The notes below the pieces were generated by a model that saw nothing but the letters and a program-made list of their open reading frames with translations, was not told where the DNA came from and did not search any database. A stretch of 64,000 bases of DNA from CBDFGK01 sp965247075 (GTDB lineage Bacteria > Pseudomonadota > Gammaproteobacteria > Pseudomonadales > Halieaceae), in NCBI GenBank assembly GCA_965247075.1, contig CBDFGK010000003.1, positions 1,922,001-1,986,000 of the forward strand. The letters are read 5' to 3'. Positions 56,715-64,000 of the stretch are shown one piece after another. Both the position numbers and the translations under genes were made by a program. How positions within the stretch are numbered: position 1 is the first letter of the stretch; each line of letters opens with the position of its first letter.

Positions 56715-58352
56715 CTAGCCATACAGCGGTGGTAGTGCCTGCCGGTTGGCAGCACTGCCGGCCCGGTCATTTTGTTTGCGCCAGCGTTGCAGTTCCGCCA
56801 GTAGTTTTTTTGCATCGTACGGGCTTGCACTGGCAGCGAAGCGGGATTGTTCCAGCATGGCGATTTGTTCCGCCACCGATGGGTCAGCTATGGCGCTGCA
56901 AATGTCAGCCAGCAGCAGCCGGCGCGGGCTGTCAAAACGAACTTGTCCCCACTCCACCAGGGCGAACCGCAACGCACGATTGTCGGTATCTGCGGCGGCG
57001 GCCTGCAGCTTGGCGAACAGTTGTTTTTCATTACTGGACTGCGGTGAGACGGTCAGTGTTTTGCGGGGGCGTCGCCGCCAGTAGAGAATGCCGGTTGCTG
57101 CCCAGCCCATAGCGCCCAGCACGGTGGTCCAAAACCACACCAGGGCAACCGGTTTGGCGGTGGTAGCGTTCACCTCTGGCGCTGCCGGTGCTGAGCGCCC
57201 TTGGCCGGATATGGCGCTATTGCCATCAATCGCCGCCGGCACAATGGACAAGTGCTGCGCTGGTAATACGGCGTAGCGAAGCTGGTCGGCAGTGGTATCC
57301 CACCAGGGTATGCGCACCGCCTGTAGCTGAAAATCACCGGCGCTGACAAACAACAGCGCAGCACTGGAAATTCCCAGCCCCGTTACGCCGCTCTCGTCGG
57401 TGAAGTTCTCTGACCTTGCTTGATCCTGATATACCTTCAGGCCGTTGTGTGGCGTCAGGTCGATGGAGGGCAACTGGTTGCCAGTGATGCCCAGCGCCGT
57501 CATCGTTATGGTGCGCGTCACCGAATCGCCCAACTTCAGTTCCCTGGTCGGGACTGACCAGTTGTCCTCGATGCCGATATTAGCCGCCGGCAGCCAGACG
57601 GCATCCGGATAGCCGGCGGGTATAGGTTTAACCTGCACAGAGAGTGCTTCGGTACGCAAGCTAATGCGATTTGTGCTCAGTTGTGTGGAGCGCCGGCGGC
57701 CGTTAAAACTCAGCGCAGGTATCTGCAACACACCACTCTTTTGCGGAAATAGTGCGTACTTGAGTTCTGTGACCAGATACGTTTTGCCATTGATGCTGTG
57801 CTGAAAATTGTGGTTACCCAGTTCTTCAATGACAACACCCGGCAAATCCAGTGGTGTTAGACGTAAATCATCAACCTGTACTGATCGGTAAACACGAAAG
57901 GAAAATATCAACTGCGCCTGTACGTAAACACTGTCACTGTCGACCTCAACCTCGACAAAAATATTCTCGCCGGCTTGTCCCATATTTTTCGGTGTATTGA
58001 TTTGCACGGTAATAGCGTTACTTATGCTGCCGTCAAGATGTAGTGCCGGTATCTGCAAGGCACCTTCGCGTTGGGCAAACAGGGTGAGTACCAGTTCGGT
58101 GACCAGTTCGTTTTTGCCATTGATGCGCGAAAAGTTTGTATTGTGCCGGCTGCTGTCTATCACGAAGTCCGGCTGCAATTGGCGCAGGTCAATGCTGCGA
58201 AAATCTTCCTTGTCAGTCGCTCTCAAGGTCAGGGTCAGACTGTCGCCCAGATTAGCGTGGGTTCGGTCCAGTTCGGCAATCAATTCCGCCCATGAGGAGG
58301 CAGGCCATAGGCACAATACCAACAGCGCCAGCGCGCTACCAATCCGTTGCAT
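56715..58352 (-). CDS. batD: BatD-family protein
   Basis: 545 residues from ATG 58352 (MQRIGSALALLVLCLWPASS, signal peptide). Several Ig-like beta domains follow (LDRTHANLGDSLTLTLRATD; QAQLIFSFRVYRSVQVDDLR), then a membrane helix near residue 410 and a cytoplasmic tail. BatD works with the VWA proteins BatA/BatB and a MoxR ATPase; roles in oxidative and envelope stress are proposed. It overlaps the upstream gene by 17 bases. Confidence 0.88.
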   Translation of the reverse strand: MQRIGSALALLVLCLWPASSWAELIAELDRTHANLGDSLTLTLRATDKEDFRSIDLRQLQPDFVIDSSRHNTNFSRINGKNELVTELVLTLFAQREGALQIPALHLDGSISNAITVQINTPKNMGQAGENIFVEVEVDSDSVYVQAQLIFSFRVYRSVQVDDLRLTPLDLPGVVIEELGNHNFQHSINGKTYLVTELKYALFPQKSGVLQIPALSFNGRRRSTQLSTNRISLRTEALSVQVKPIPAGYPDAVWLPAANIGIEDNWSVPTRELKLGDSVTRTITMTALGITGNQLPSIDLTPHNGLKVYQDQARSENFTDESGVTGLGISSAALLFVSAGDFQLQAVRIPWWDTTADQLRYAVLPAQHLSIVPAAIDGNSAISGQGRSAPAAPEVNATTAKPVALVWFWTTVLGAMGWAATGILYWRRRPRKTLTVSPQSSNEKQLFAKLQAAAADTDNRALRFALVEWGQVRFDSPRRLLLADICSAIADPSVAEQIAMLEQSRFAASASPYDAKKLLAELQRWRKQNDRAGSAANRQALPPLYG

Positions 58353-60099
58353 TGCCGGTACTCCTTTCACGCGCTCTCAGTTGGCTCTCGTATTGAAATT
58401 TTCTGCGCAACAGGCCGGAGGGGTCATCGGGAATTCGGCGTAACCATGCCTCGTTGGCCAATCTGTTTTCCTTTTCCTGTTGATCTTTGCGCTGGGCTTC
58501 TTCGCCAGGTGTGGGTTGCCGGTCGTCTGGCCGGTCAGACTGTTGTGCCTTGTCAGCCTCATTCTGAGCCTGTTGCTCTGCTTTATCCTGTTTTGATTCA
58601 GCCTGCTCCGGTTGAGGTTCGGAATGCTTGCCGTCTGGCTGCTGATCCGGGTTTTGGGATTGCTGTTGCTGGTCCTGGTTCTGCTCCTGCTGTTGCTGGT
58701 CTTGCTGATCCTGCTGATCCTGCTGTTGCTCGTCCTGCTGATCCTGCTGTTGCAATTGCTCCACCAGTTGCTTGTTAAACGCCGCATCTTCCATGTCGGG
58801 CCGCTGTTGCAGAGCCTGCTCATAGGCGGCGATGGCTGCGGCATAGTCGCCGTTTCGAGCGAGGCTATTGCCGCTGTTATAAAGTGCTGCGGCGGCGCCA
58901 CTGCCCTGGTAGTGCGCCAGCGCGGCCGGGTAATTGCCGGCGCGGTAGTTGGCCGCAGCAGCCCAGTCGGCATTGGTAAAGCGCTCAGCGGCAGCATTTG
59001 CTTCGCCCTGGTTCAGTAGCTGTGCCGCCTGTTGATCACGAGTGCGCCACAGGTCTGGCCACTCCAGCGCCTGGGCTTGCTGACCCAGCGGTAACACAAG
59101 TAACAGGCACAATAGCCAGCCCTGTCGAAAGCAGGCTAAAGCCACAGGTATAAGCAGTGGTATCAGCCAGAAACCCATATCCAGCCAACTGTTGGTAGTG
59201 CGATCCTTGCGCAAGCTGTTGGCTACATCGGGTAGCAATGCCGGGCGTAACACCCGCTCCAGGTCTGCGTCGTCCAGTGACAGGTCGCTGTAAACACCGC
59301 CATTGTCCCGCGCCAGTTTTTTGAGTGGCCCCCGCTCCAGTGAGACCAGCACGATGTTGCCGCCGGCGTCCCGGAGCAGGCCGTTTGGCTGGGGAATTGC
59401 GCCACCGTCGCCGGTGCCAACGCCAATAACCGACAGACTATAGGGCGTGTTGCGCAGCTCGACATTGATCAGTTGGGTTTGTCTGCTTGTGACGCTGTCG
59501 GTCACCAGCAAAATTTGCCCCTGCGACATGCCGGCATTGTCAAGCAAAGCAACGGCGTGAGCTACGGCCAGTTGCGGTTTGCTGCCCGGCACTGGCATCA
59601 TCTCCGGGTGCAGTGCCGGTAGCAGGTTGGCAATAGTGCGATCATCATCGGTGAGGGGGCTGACTATGTGCGCGTCGCCGGCGTAGGCCACCAGAGCAGT
59701 ATTGCCATCTTGGCGGGCCACCAATAAATCCAGCAGTTTTTGCCGGCTGCGAATCAACCGGGATGGCTTTACATCCTCGGCCAGCATCGACAGGCTGAGG
59801 TCGTACAATATCACCATGGAATCGGCACTGCGCTGTACGGGCCGGGGTACTTTCTGCCAGCTTGGACCAGCCAGGGCAAGGCAGGCCACCAGCCAGCCAA
59901 GGCCAATGTAGATGAGCGGATTAAAGTGCTGCTGTGTGTGTCCTACCAGCAGGTGCGGCAACAACCGGTCAGAAATCACCGCCTGCCAACCACGCCCCGT
60001 CCGCTGTTGCCTCCACAACACCGGCAGCAGCGCTGCGCTGGGGACTACGCCCAATAACCACAAGGGCCTCAGAAAATGGAAGTCAGCCAGCAGTTGCAT
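58336..60099 (-). CDS. BatB/BatC fusion: VWA domain plus TPR protein
   Basis: 587 residues from ATG 60099, which overlaps the batA stop as TGATG. Two N-terminal membrane helices flank a VWA domain with an incomplete MIDAS (MVILYDLSLSMLAED: DLSLS instead of DxSxS plus later DxxT/D). Membrane helices near 310-350, a TPR region (AAALYNSGNSLARNGDYAAA, IAAYEQALQQRPDMEDAAFN) and a very Gln/Asp-rich tail (QQDQQDEQQQDQ...) follow. BatB and BatC are separate in some bacteria and fused here. Confidence 0.9.
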   Translation of the reverse strand: MQLLADFHFLRPLWLLGVVPSAALLPVLWRQQRTGRGWQAVISDRLLPHLLVGHTQQHFNPLIYIGLGWLVACLALAGPSWQKVPRPVQRSADSMVILYDLSLSMLAEDVKPSRLIRSRQKLLDLLVARQDGNTALVAYAGDAHIVSPLTDDDRTIANLLPALHPEMMPVPGSKPQLAVAHAVALLDNAGMSQGQILLVTDSVTSRQTQLINVELRNTPYSLSVIGVGTGDGGAIPQPNGLLRDAGGNIVLVSLERGPLKKLARDNGGVYSDLSLDDADLERVLRPALLPDVANSLRKDRTTNSWLDMGFWLIPLLIPVALACFRQGWLLCLLLVLPLGQQAQALEWPDLWRTRDQQAAQLLNQGEANAAAERFTNADWAAAANYRAGNYPAALAHYQGSGAAAALYNSGNSLARNGDYAAAIAAYEQALQQRPDMEDAAFNKQLVEQLQQQDQQDEQQQDQQDQQDQQQQEQNQDQQQQSQNPDQQPDGKHSEPQPEQAESKQDKAEQQAQNEADKAQQSDRPDDRQPTPGEEAQRKDQQEKENRLANEAWLRRIPDDPSGLLRRKFQYESQLRARERSTGNATDW

Positions 60100-61097
60100 C
60101 AGCGTGATCTCATCGTGGATAAAGCCAGCAGCAAGCTGAGACAAAAAGACAGAGCCAGCGGCCACTGAAACAAACCGGTTCTCGGCCTGAAGGTAGCGGC
60201 ATCCTGATCGACCGGCTCAACTAAATCCAGCAGGCGATAGATGTCTTCCAACTCGGCCGGGTCGCGGGCGCGAAAATATTTGCCGCCGGTCTGTTTGGCA
60301 ATGTCTCGCAGTGTATCTTCGTCCAGATCCTGTGACGGGTTTACAGTGCGACTGCCAAAACTGCTGCCAAACAGGCCCGGTATCAGCATTTGTTCGGCGC
60401 CGACACCGATGGTATGAATGCGTACCTGATACTCTGCCGCCAGCCGGGCGGCATCGGCCGGCTGCACGGCGCCGCTGGTGTTGGCGCCGTCGGTCAGAAT
60501 TATCAAAACGCGGCTTGCGGCGGGCCGGTCTTGCAGTCGTTTCACGGCCAATCCGATGGCGTCGCCAATGGCGGTCTCTCGACCGGCGAAGCCCAGTTGC
60601 GCTTCCAGCAGAAATCTCCGCACAGTTGCAGTATCAAAGGTCAAGGGAGCCTGTAGATAGGCGTTGCTGCCAAACAGAATCAAGCCGAGGCGGTCGCCTC
60701 GGCGACGTTCGACAAAATTGCCCACTACCTGCTTTACCGATGCAATGCGCTGTACATAATTTTGTCCAACCCGCATATCCTCCTTTTGCATGGACCCGGA
60801 GATATCAACGGCGATAAGCAAGTCGCGGCCCGTGGCGGGCAGGTTAATCGGTTCTCCAATCCAGGTGGGTCTGGAAAAGGCTGCCAGTAATGCCAGCCAG
60901 ATCAACATCAGTAGAACGCTGCCAACTCTTCCGGAGCCGGTGATGGTGGCTTCTGCACTGTCGTGCAAGTCCTGCCAGGTGGAGAAAAATGGTGCCCGCA
61001 GCGCTGCCTGCTCACTGCGGGCTGCCGGGTAAAAGCGCCACATGAACCAGGGCAGGGGCAACAGTAACAAAGCGTATGGCCAGTCCAGCTCTAGCAC
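60099..61097 (-). CDS. BatA-type VWA protein
   Basis: 332 residues; GTG start. An N-terminal membrane helix pair, then a VWA domain with the MIDAS DISGSMQKEDM, the Thr in RETAIGDAIGLA and the Asp in LTDGANTSG. A membrane helix closes the C-terminus. It overlaps the DUF4381 gene by 7 bases. Confidence 0.93.
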   Translation of the reverse strand: MLELDWPYALLLLPLPWFMWRFYPAARSEQAALRAPFFSTWQDLHDSAEATITGSGRVGSVLLMLIWLALLAAFSRPTWIGEPINLPATGRDLLIAVDISGSMQKEDMRVGQNYVQRIASVKQVVGNFVERRRGDRLGLILFGSNAYLQAPLTFDTATVRRFLLEAQLGFAGRETAIGDAIGLAVKRLQDRPAASRVLIILTDGANTSGAVQPADAARLAAEYQVRIHTIGVGAEQMLIPGLFGSSFGSRTVNPSQDLDEDTLRDIAKQTGGKYFRARDPAELEDIYRLLDLVEPVDQDAATFRPRTGLFQWPLALSFCLSLLLALSTMRSR

Positions 61098-61582
61098 TTT
61101 TCGCCCCTGTGTTCACACAGCCAACTATCGGCCAGGGCATGCAGGGATGCGATGTCTGCTGCGGTAGGCTCGCTGTTGCTGTATACCGCCAGCGCGAAGG
61201 GGCCATGAGCAAAACCAGCGTCGCGCGGCCTGGCCCAGTGCCGGTCCAGAAACTCACACCACTGGGCGCCGCTGAGGCTTTGTACGGCCGATTTTTTGTA
61301 GCGCAGCATGGTGGTCCGTTTGAGTATGCTATTGGCTGATTGTAGGTAGGCCAGGCCATCACCGTGTTGCTGCCAGTTATGGTAGTGCTGCATAAGCTCA
61401 GCCCTGGCACTGCGGCGGTAGGCATTGCCACGGTAGCGCTGCAACACCCACACCGACGCGGCTATTACCAGTGCCGTCGCCAGTAGTAGCAGCAGCCACC
61501 AACCGGGCGCAGGTGGCCACCAGTCGATAGGCAGGGGTGTGTGAATGTCGCGCAACTGCGCCAGCGGATCGGCGTTGTTCAT
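61091..61582 (-). CDS. DUF4381 protein of the bat operon
   Basis: 163 residues. DPLAQLRDIHTPLPIDWWPP followed by a membrane helix (PGWWLLLLLATALVIAASVW) is the family signature. Always found between the DUF58 and batA genes in such operons. Its start overlaps the DUF58 stop (ATGA). Confidence 0.88.
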   Translation of the reverse strand: MNNADPLAQLRDIHTPLPIDWWPPAPGWWLLLLLATALVIAASVWVLQRYRGNAYRRSARAELMQHYHNWQQHGDGLAYLQSANSILKRTTMLRYKKSAVQSLSGAQWCEFLDRHWARPRDAGFAHGPFALAVYSNSEPTAADIASLHALADSWLCEHRGEKC

Positions 61583-62526
61583 CGTCTGGTGCGTCCCGCG
61601 CTCGCATAATAGGATTGCAAAAGGTGCAGGGGAGATTGATCGGTACTCACGGTTATGACCGGGATGCCGAGCTTGCCGTAGGCGTTGCGCAATTCATCGA
61701 GGCGGTTGTCAAAACGTTCACTAAAGCTGCTTGCCAGGGTGACCTTGCCGGTGAGCAGGTCAGTGCGATCGGCGCCGTTGGTTACCGTGTACCGGCCCGC
61801 CTTGGGCAGCGCCCGTTCCAGTGGGTCGGAGCAATGTATGGCGGTAATTTCCATGTGCCGGGAGAGTTGGTATATGTGTTCCATGGCCGATTCATGCAAG
61901 GCATCGGCAAAGTCGCTAACAATATAAATGGCACAGCCGGGTTTGGCGATACGCCTTACATCTACCAGAACATTCACGAAGTTAAACACTGGGTCGCCGC
62001 CTTCATTGGGCAATTGGTGATTGAGCTCGCACAGGTGGTTGAGCAAAGCCAGCACTGAGCGCCGGCTGCGTCGCGGCCGTACTTCCCTGTGTTCCTCGCC
62101 GTTAAAGACCAGGCCGCCGACGCGATCGCCGTTTTGCAGCGAGGACCACGCTAACAGTGCCGCGATATGGCCGGCCAGTACAGACTTGCAGCAGGTTTGA
62201 CTACCAAAGAACATGTCACGGCGCTGATCTACCACAACCAACACGGGTCGTTCTCGCTCCTCGCGAAAAATCTTGGTGTGGGCGGTGCCCGTGCGGGCAG
62301 TGACGCGCCAGTCAATAGTGCGGATATCGTCGCCTGGCTGATAGGTTCTGACTTCTTCAAAATCAATACCGCGACCGCGAAAATTGGTTTTGTTAGGGCC
62401 TGCCAGCATACTCAGGGCGCGTCGCCTCTGGTTGAGCTTGAGCTTGTCAGCGGCATAACGAGCTTCGATAAGCTGCTGTAGCTCGCAGTAGGCCCCCGCC
62501 GCAGGACTGCTTAGCGATAGAGACAT
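61579..62526 (-). CDS. DUF58 domain protein
   Basis: 315 residues from ATG 62526, one base after the moxR stop. FRGRGIDFEEVRTYQPGDDI then RTIDWRVTARTG is the DUF58 core, followed by a degenerate VWA-like fold (RPVLVVVDQRRDMFFGSQ). A cytoplasmic partner of MoxR; biochemical role not settled. Confidence 0.92.
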   Translation of the reverse strand: MSLSLSSPAAGAYCELQQLIEARYAADKLKLNQRRRALSMLAGPNKTNFRGRGIDFEEVRTYQPGDDIRTIDWRVTARTGTAHTKIFREERERPVLVVVDQRRDMFFGSQTCCKSVLAGHIAALLAWSSLQNGDRVGGLVFNGEEHREVRPRRSRRSVLALLNHLCELNHQLPNEGGDPVFNFVNVLVDVRRIAKPGCAIYIVSDFADALHESAMEHIYQLSRHMEITAIHCSDPLERALPKAGRYTVTNGADRTDLLTGKVTLASSFSERFDNRLDELRNAYGKLGIPVITVSTDQSPLHLLQSYYASAGRTRR

Positions 62527-62527
62527 C

Positions 62528-63484
62528 TCAGGCAACCGGTACACTTTCCAGTAACGCATCTATAGCCAGGTCGGCATTTACGCCGTTGGCCTCTGCATCA
62601 AAACTCAAGATCAGGCGATGACGCAGAACGTCGGCTGCCACCGCTTGCACATCATCAGGCGATACGAAGTCACTGCCGCGCAGCCAGGCGTTGGCACGGG
62701 CGCAGCGATCGAGAGCGATAGTGGCTCTGGGGCTGCCGCCGTATTCCAGCCAGTGCTGCAAGTCATTGGAATAGGCACCCGGTTCACGACTGGCTATTAC
62801 CAGCGCAACGATATAGTGCTCCACCGGCGCGGCCATATGCATGGACAGAATCTCCTGGCGGGCCTGGAAAATGGCTTGCTGGGACAGTTGTGCCGGTTGA
62901 CTGGCCTGTGTATGGCTGTCCTCGCGCCGGGTCAGCCGCAAAATGTCCAGCTCCGCCTGGCGGTCTGGATAACCCACATTGACGTGCAGCAGAAAGCGGT
63001 CCAGTTGCGCTTCCGGCAGCGGGTAGGTGCCTTCCTGTTCGATCGGGTTTTGAGTAGCCATGACCAGGAATAACTCGGGCAGTTGATAGGTTTCACTACC
63101 CACGCTGACCTGTCGCTCCGCCATTGCCTCCAGCAGGGCTGACTGTACCTTGGCCGGCGCGCGGTTGATTTCATCGGCGAGAATAAGATTATTAAAGATC
63201 GGGCCACGCTGAAAATGAAAGCCGCCTTGCTGGGGCCGGTAAATTTCGGTGCCGGTTACATCTCCGGGCAGCAGGTCGGGCGTGAACTGAAGGCGATGGA
63301 AGTCACCTTCCATGCCATCGGCCAGGCACTTGATGGCCCTTGTTTTGGCCAGGCCGGGCGCACCTTCGACCAGTAAATGGCCATCTGCCAGCAGTGCCAT
63401 CAGTAGTCTTTGCACCAGTTGTTCCTGACCGATAATTTGTTCGCTCAACCACTGCCTCAATATGGTAATTTGTTCTCTGTGCAC
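62528..63484 (-). CDS. MoxR-family AAA+ ATPase
   Basis: 318 residues. Walker A in LVEGAPGLAKTRAIKCLADG, Walker B in LILADEINRAPAKVQSALLE, sensor region VMATQNPIEQEGTYPLPEAQ. MoxR ATPases act as chaperones on VWA proteins, here the BatA and BatB/C products. First gene of the minus-strand operon. Confidence 0.95.
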   Translation of the reverse strand: MHREQITILRQWLSEQIIGQEQLVQRLLMALLADGHLLVEGAPGLAKTRAIKCLADGMEGDFHRLQFTPDLLPGDVTGTEIYRPQQGGFHFQRGPIFNNLILADEINRAPAKVQSALLEAMAERQVSVGSETYQLPELFLVMATQNPIEQEGTYPLPEAQLDRFLLHVNVGYPDRQAELDILRLTRREDSHTQASQPAQLSQQAIFQARQEILSMHMAAPVEHYIVALVIASREPGAYSNDLQHWLEYGGSPRATIALDRCARANAWLRGSDFVSPDDVQAVAADVLRHRLILSFDAEANGVNADLAIDALLESVPVA

Positions 63485-63579
63485 GCCCTTGATTCTCCTT
63501 TACCATCACTCGCTGAAACCAGCGCCGGATTGTACCGAATTCGACTATCCTTGGCATGTTTGGTTTCATTGGGGGCGAC

Positions 63580-64000
63580 ATGAACCGGGACAAGGGCAAG
63601 AACAAGCTGCTGCACGAATTGCAGCAAATGATCGCGAACCGTGCCGAGCCGGAACAGGCTCTGCTGGTAGACGCGCTGGCCAAGGCTTTTTACCGCGGAT
63701 TTCCGTCCAAGGATCTGCGTGATACGCAGGCGGATAATCTCTATGGCTTCATCTACGGGGCATTCCGCGCCGTGCAACGCTGGGACGCCGCCACCGTCAG
63801 GGTACGCATCTTTAATCCCGACCTGGAAAAGCACGGTTGGGAGAGCAACCATACGGTGGTGGTAATTATCTGCAGGGACATGCCGTTTCTGCTCGATTCG
63901 GCCCGGGGCGAGCTGAACCGGGGCAATGCGAACATACACAAGCTGCACGGCCAAAACTTCTCGCTCGAGAGGGACGCAGCCGGTGCTATTTCGGGCATAC
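63580..64000 (+). CDS. gdhB: NAD-specific glutamate dehydrogenase, large type (5' part)
   Basis: 140 codons are open to the right edge. AFYRGFPSKDLRDTQADNLY, FRAVQRWDAATVRVRIFNPD, SNHTVVVIICRDMPFLLDSA and GELNRGNANIHKL match the N-terminal ACT-like region of the 180-kDa NAD-glutamate dehydrogenase of Pseudomonas. ATG 63580 follows GGGGG; an in-frame ATG 63556 is an alternative. It diverges from the moxR operon with about 95 bases between. Confidence 0.85.
   Translation, partial: MNRDKGKNKLLHELQQMIANRAEPEQALLVDALAKAFYRGFPSKDLRDTQADNLYGFIYGAFRAVQRWDAATVRVRIFNPDLEKHGWESNHTVVVIICRDMPFLLDSARGELNRGNANIHKLHGQNFSLERDAAGAISGI

Overview
The window (GC-rich, about 55-60%) comes from a gammaproteobacterium. 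The core gene order is the one seen in Pseudomonas and its marine relatives: thrS-infC-rpmI-rplT-pheST-ihfA-merR-tRNA-Pro, sdhE/nadB, algU-mucABCD-lepA-lepB-rnc-era-recO, relA-mazG, adk-algP-like, tsaB-uppP, trpS, nadK, pepN and moxR/bat. An aerobic marine lineage such as Cellvibrionales/Halieaceae is likely, but this is inferred from gene order and protein style, not from a database search.

Layout. (1) 1-3290: the end of a large autotransporter gene, a second decayed and frameshifted copy of its beta-barrel, a repeat-built membrane coiled-coil ORF between them, and a transposase scrap. (2) 3290-10760: the translation cluster thrS, infC (ATC start), rpmI, rplT, a rho-independent attenuator, pheS, pheT, ihfA and a MerR-type regulator. 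(3) 10760-18240: genome debris around tRNA-Pro(GGG). It holds an IS5-type remnant, a broken acyl-homoserine-lactone/penicillin-type acylase, ParB and STY4528-like scraps of an SPI-7/PFGI-1-type conjugative island, an internally deleted integrase-type transposase, an intact IS1182-family element with CTAG target repeats, an intact topoisomerase III, and a tyrosine-recombinase tail. (4) 18291-24118: a di-haem cytochrome/DM13 lipoprotein, katG, a haloalkane dehalogenase-like hydrolase and a glutathione transferase. (5) 24120-25795: an ISNCY-type element whose right end runs into the start of sdhE.

(6) 25786-47604: a core block. sdhE-ygfX converges on nadB. The envelope-stress operon algU-mucA-mucB-mucC-mucD leads into lepA-lepB-rnc-era-recO. 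A cysM relic precedes relA-mazG. Then come adk, an AlgP/histone H1-like protein, mobA, tsaB-uppP and trpS, which converges on a TonB-dependent receptor. (7) 47605-50920: an AT-rich accessory patch with a DnaA-box cluster, a YefM/YoeB-type toxin-antitoxin pair, a DUF262-HNH protein (GmrSD-like defence candidate) bounded by attC-like core sites, an IS4 scrap, and a second, toxin-less antitoxin copy. This looks like a small integron-cassette relic without an integrase. (8) 51015-64000: tRNA-Val and tRNA-Asp, nadK, a rhomboid protease, a DUF1315 protein, a DUF2797 protein and pepN. A tightly overlapping minus-strand moxR-DUF58-DUF4381-batA-batB/C-batD operon follows. The 5' end of a large NAD-dependent glutamate dehydrogenase gene runs off the right edge.

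The points most worth following are the cassette-like DUF262/TA patch with its antitoxin duplication (five differences, all silent), the decayed conjugative-island trail that kept only topB, and the ISNCY end that supplies the sdhE start codon.
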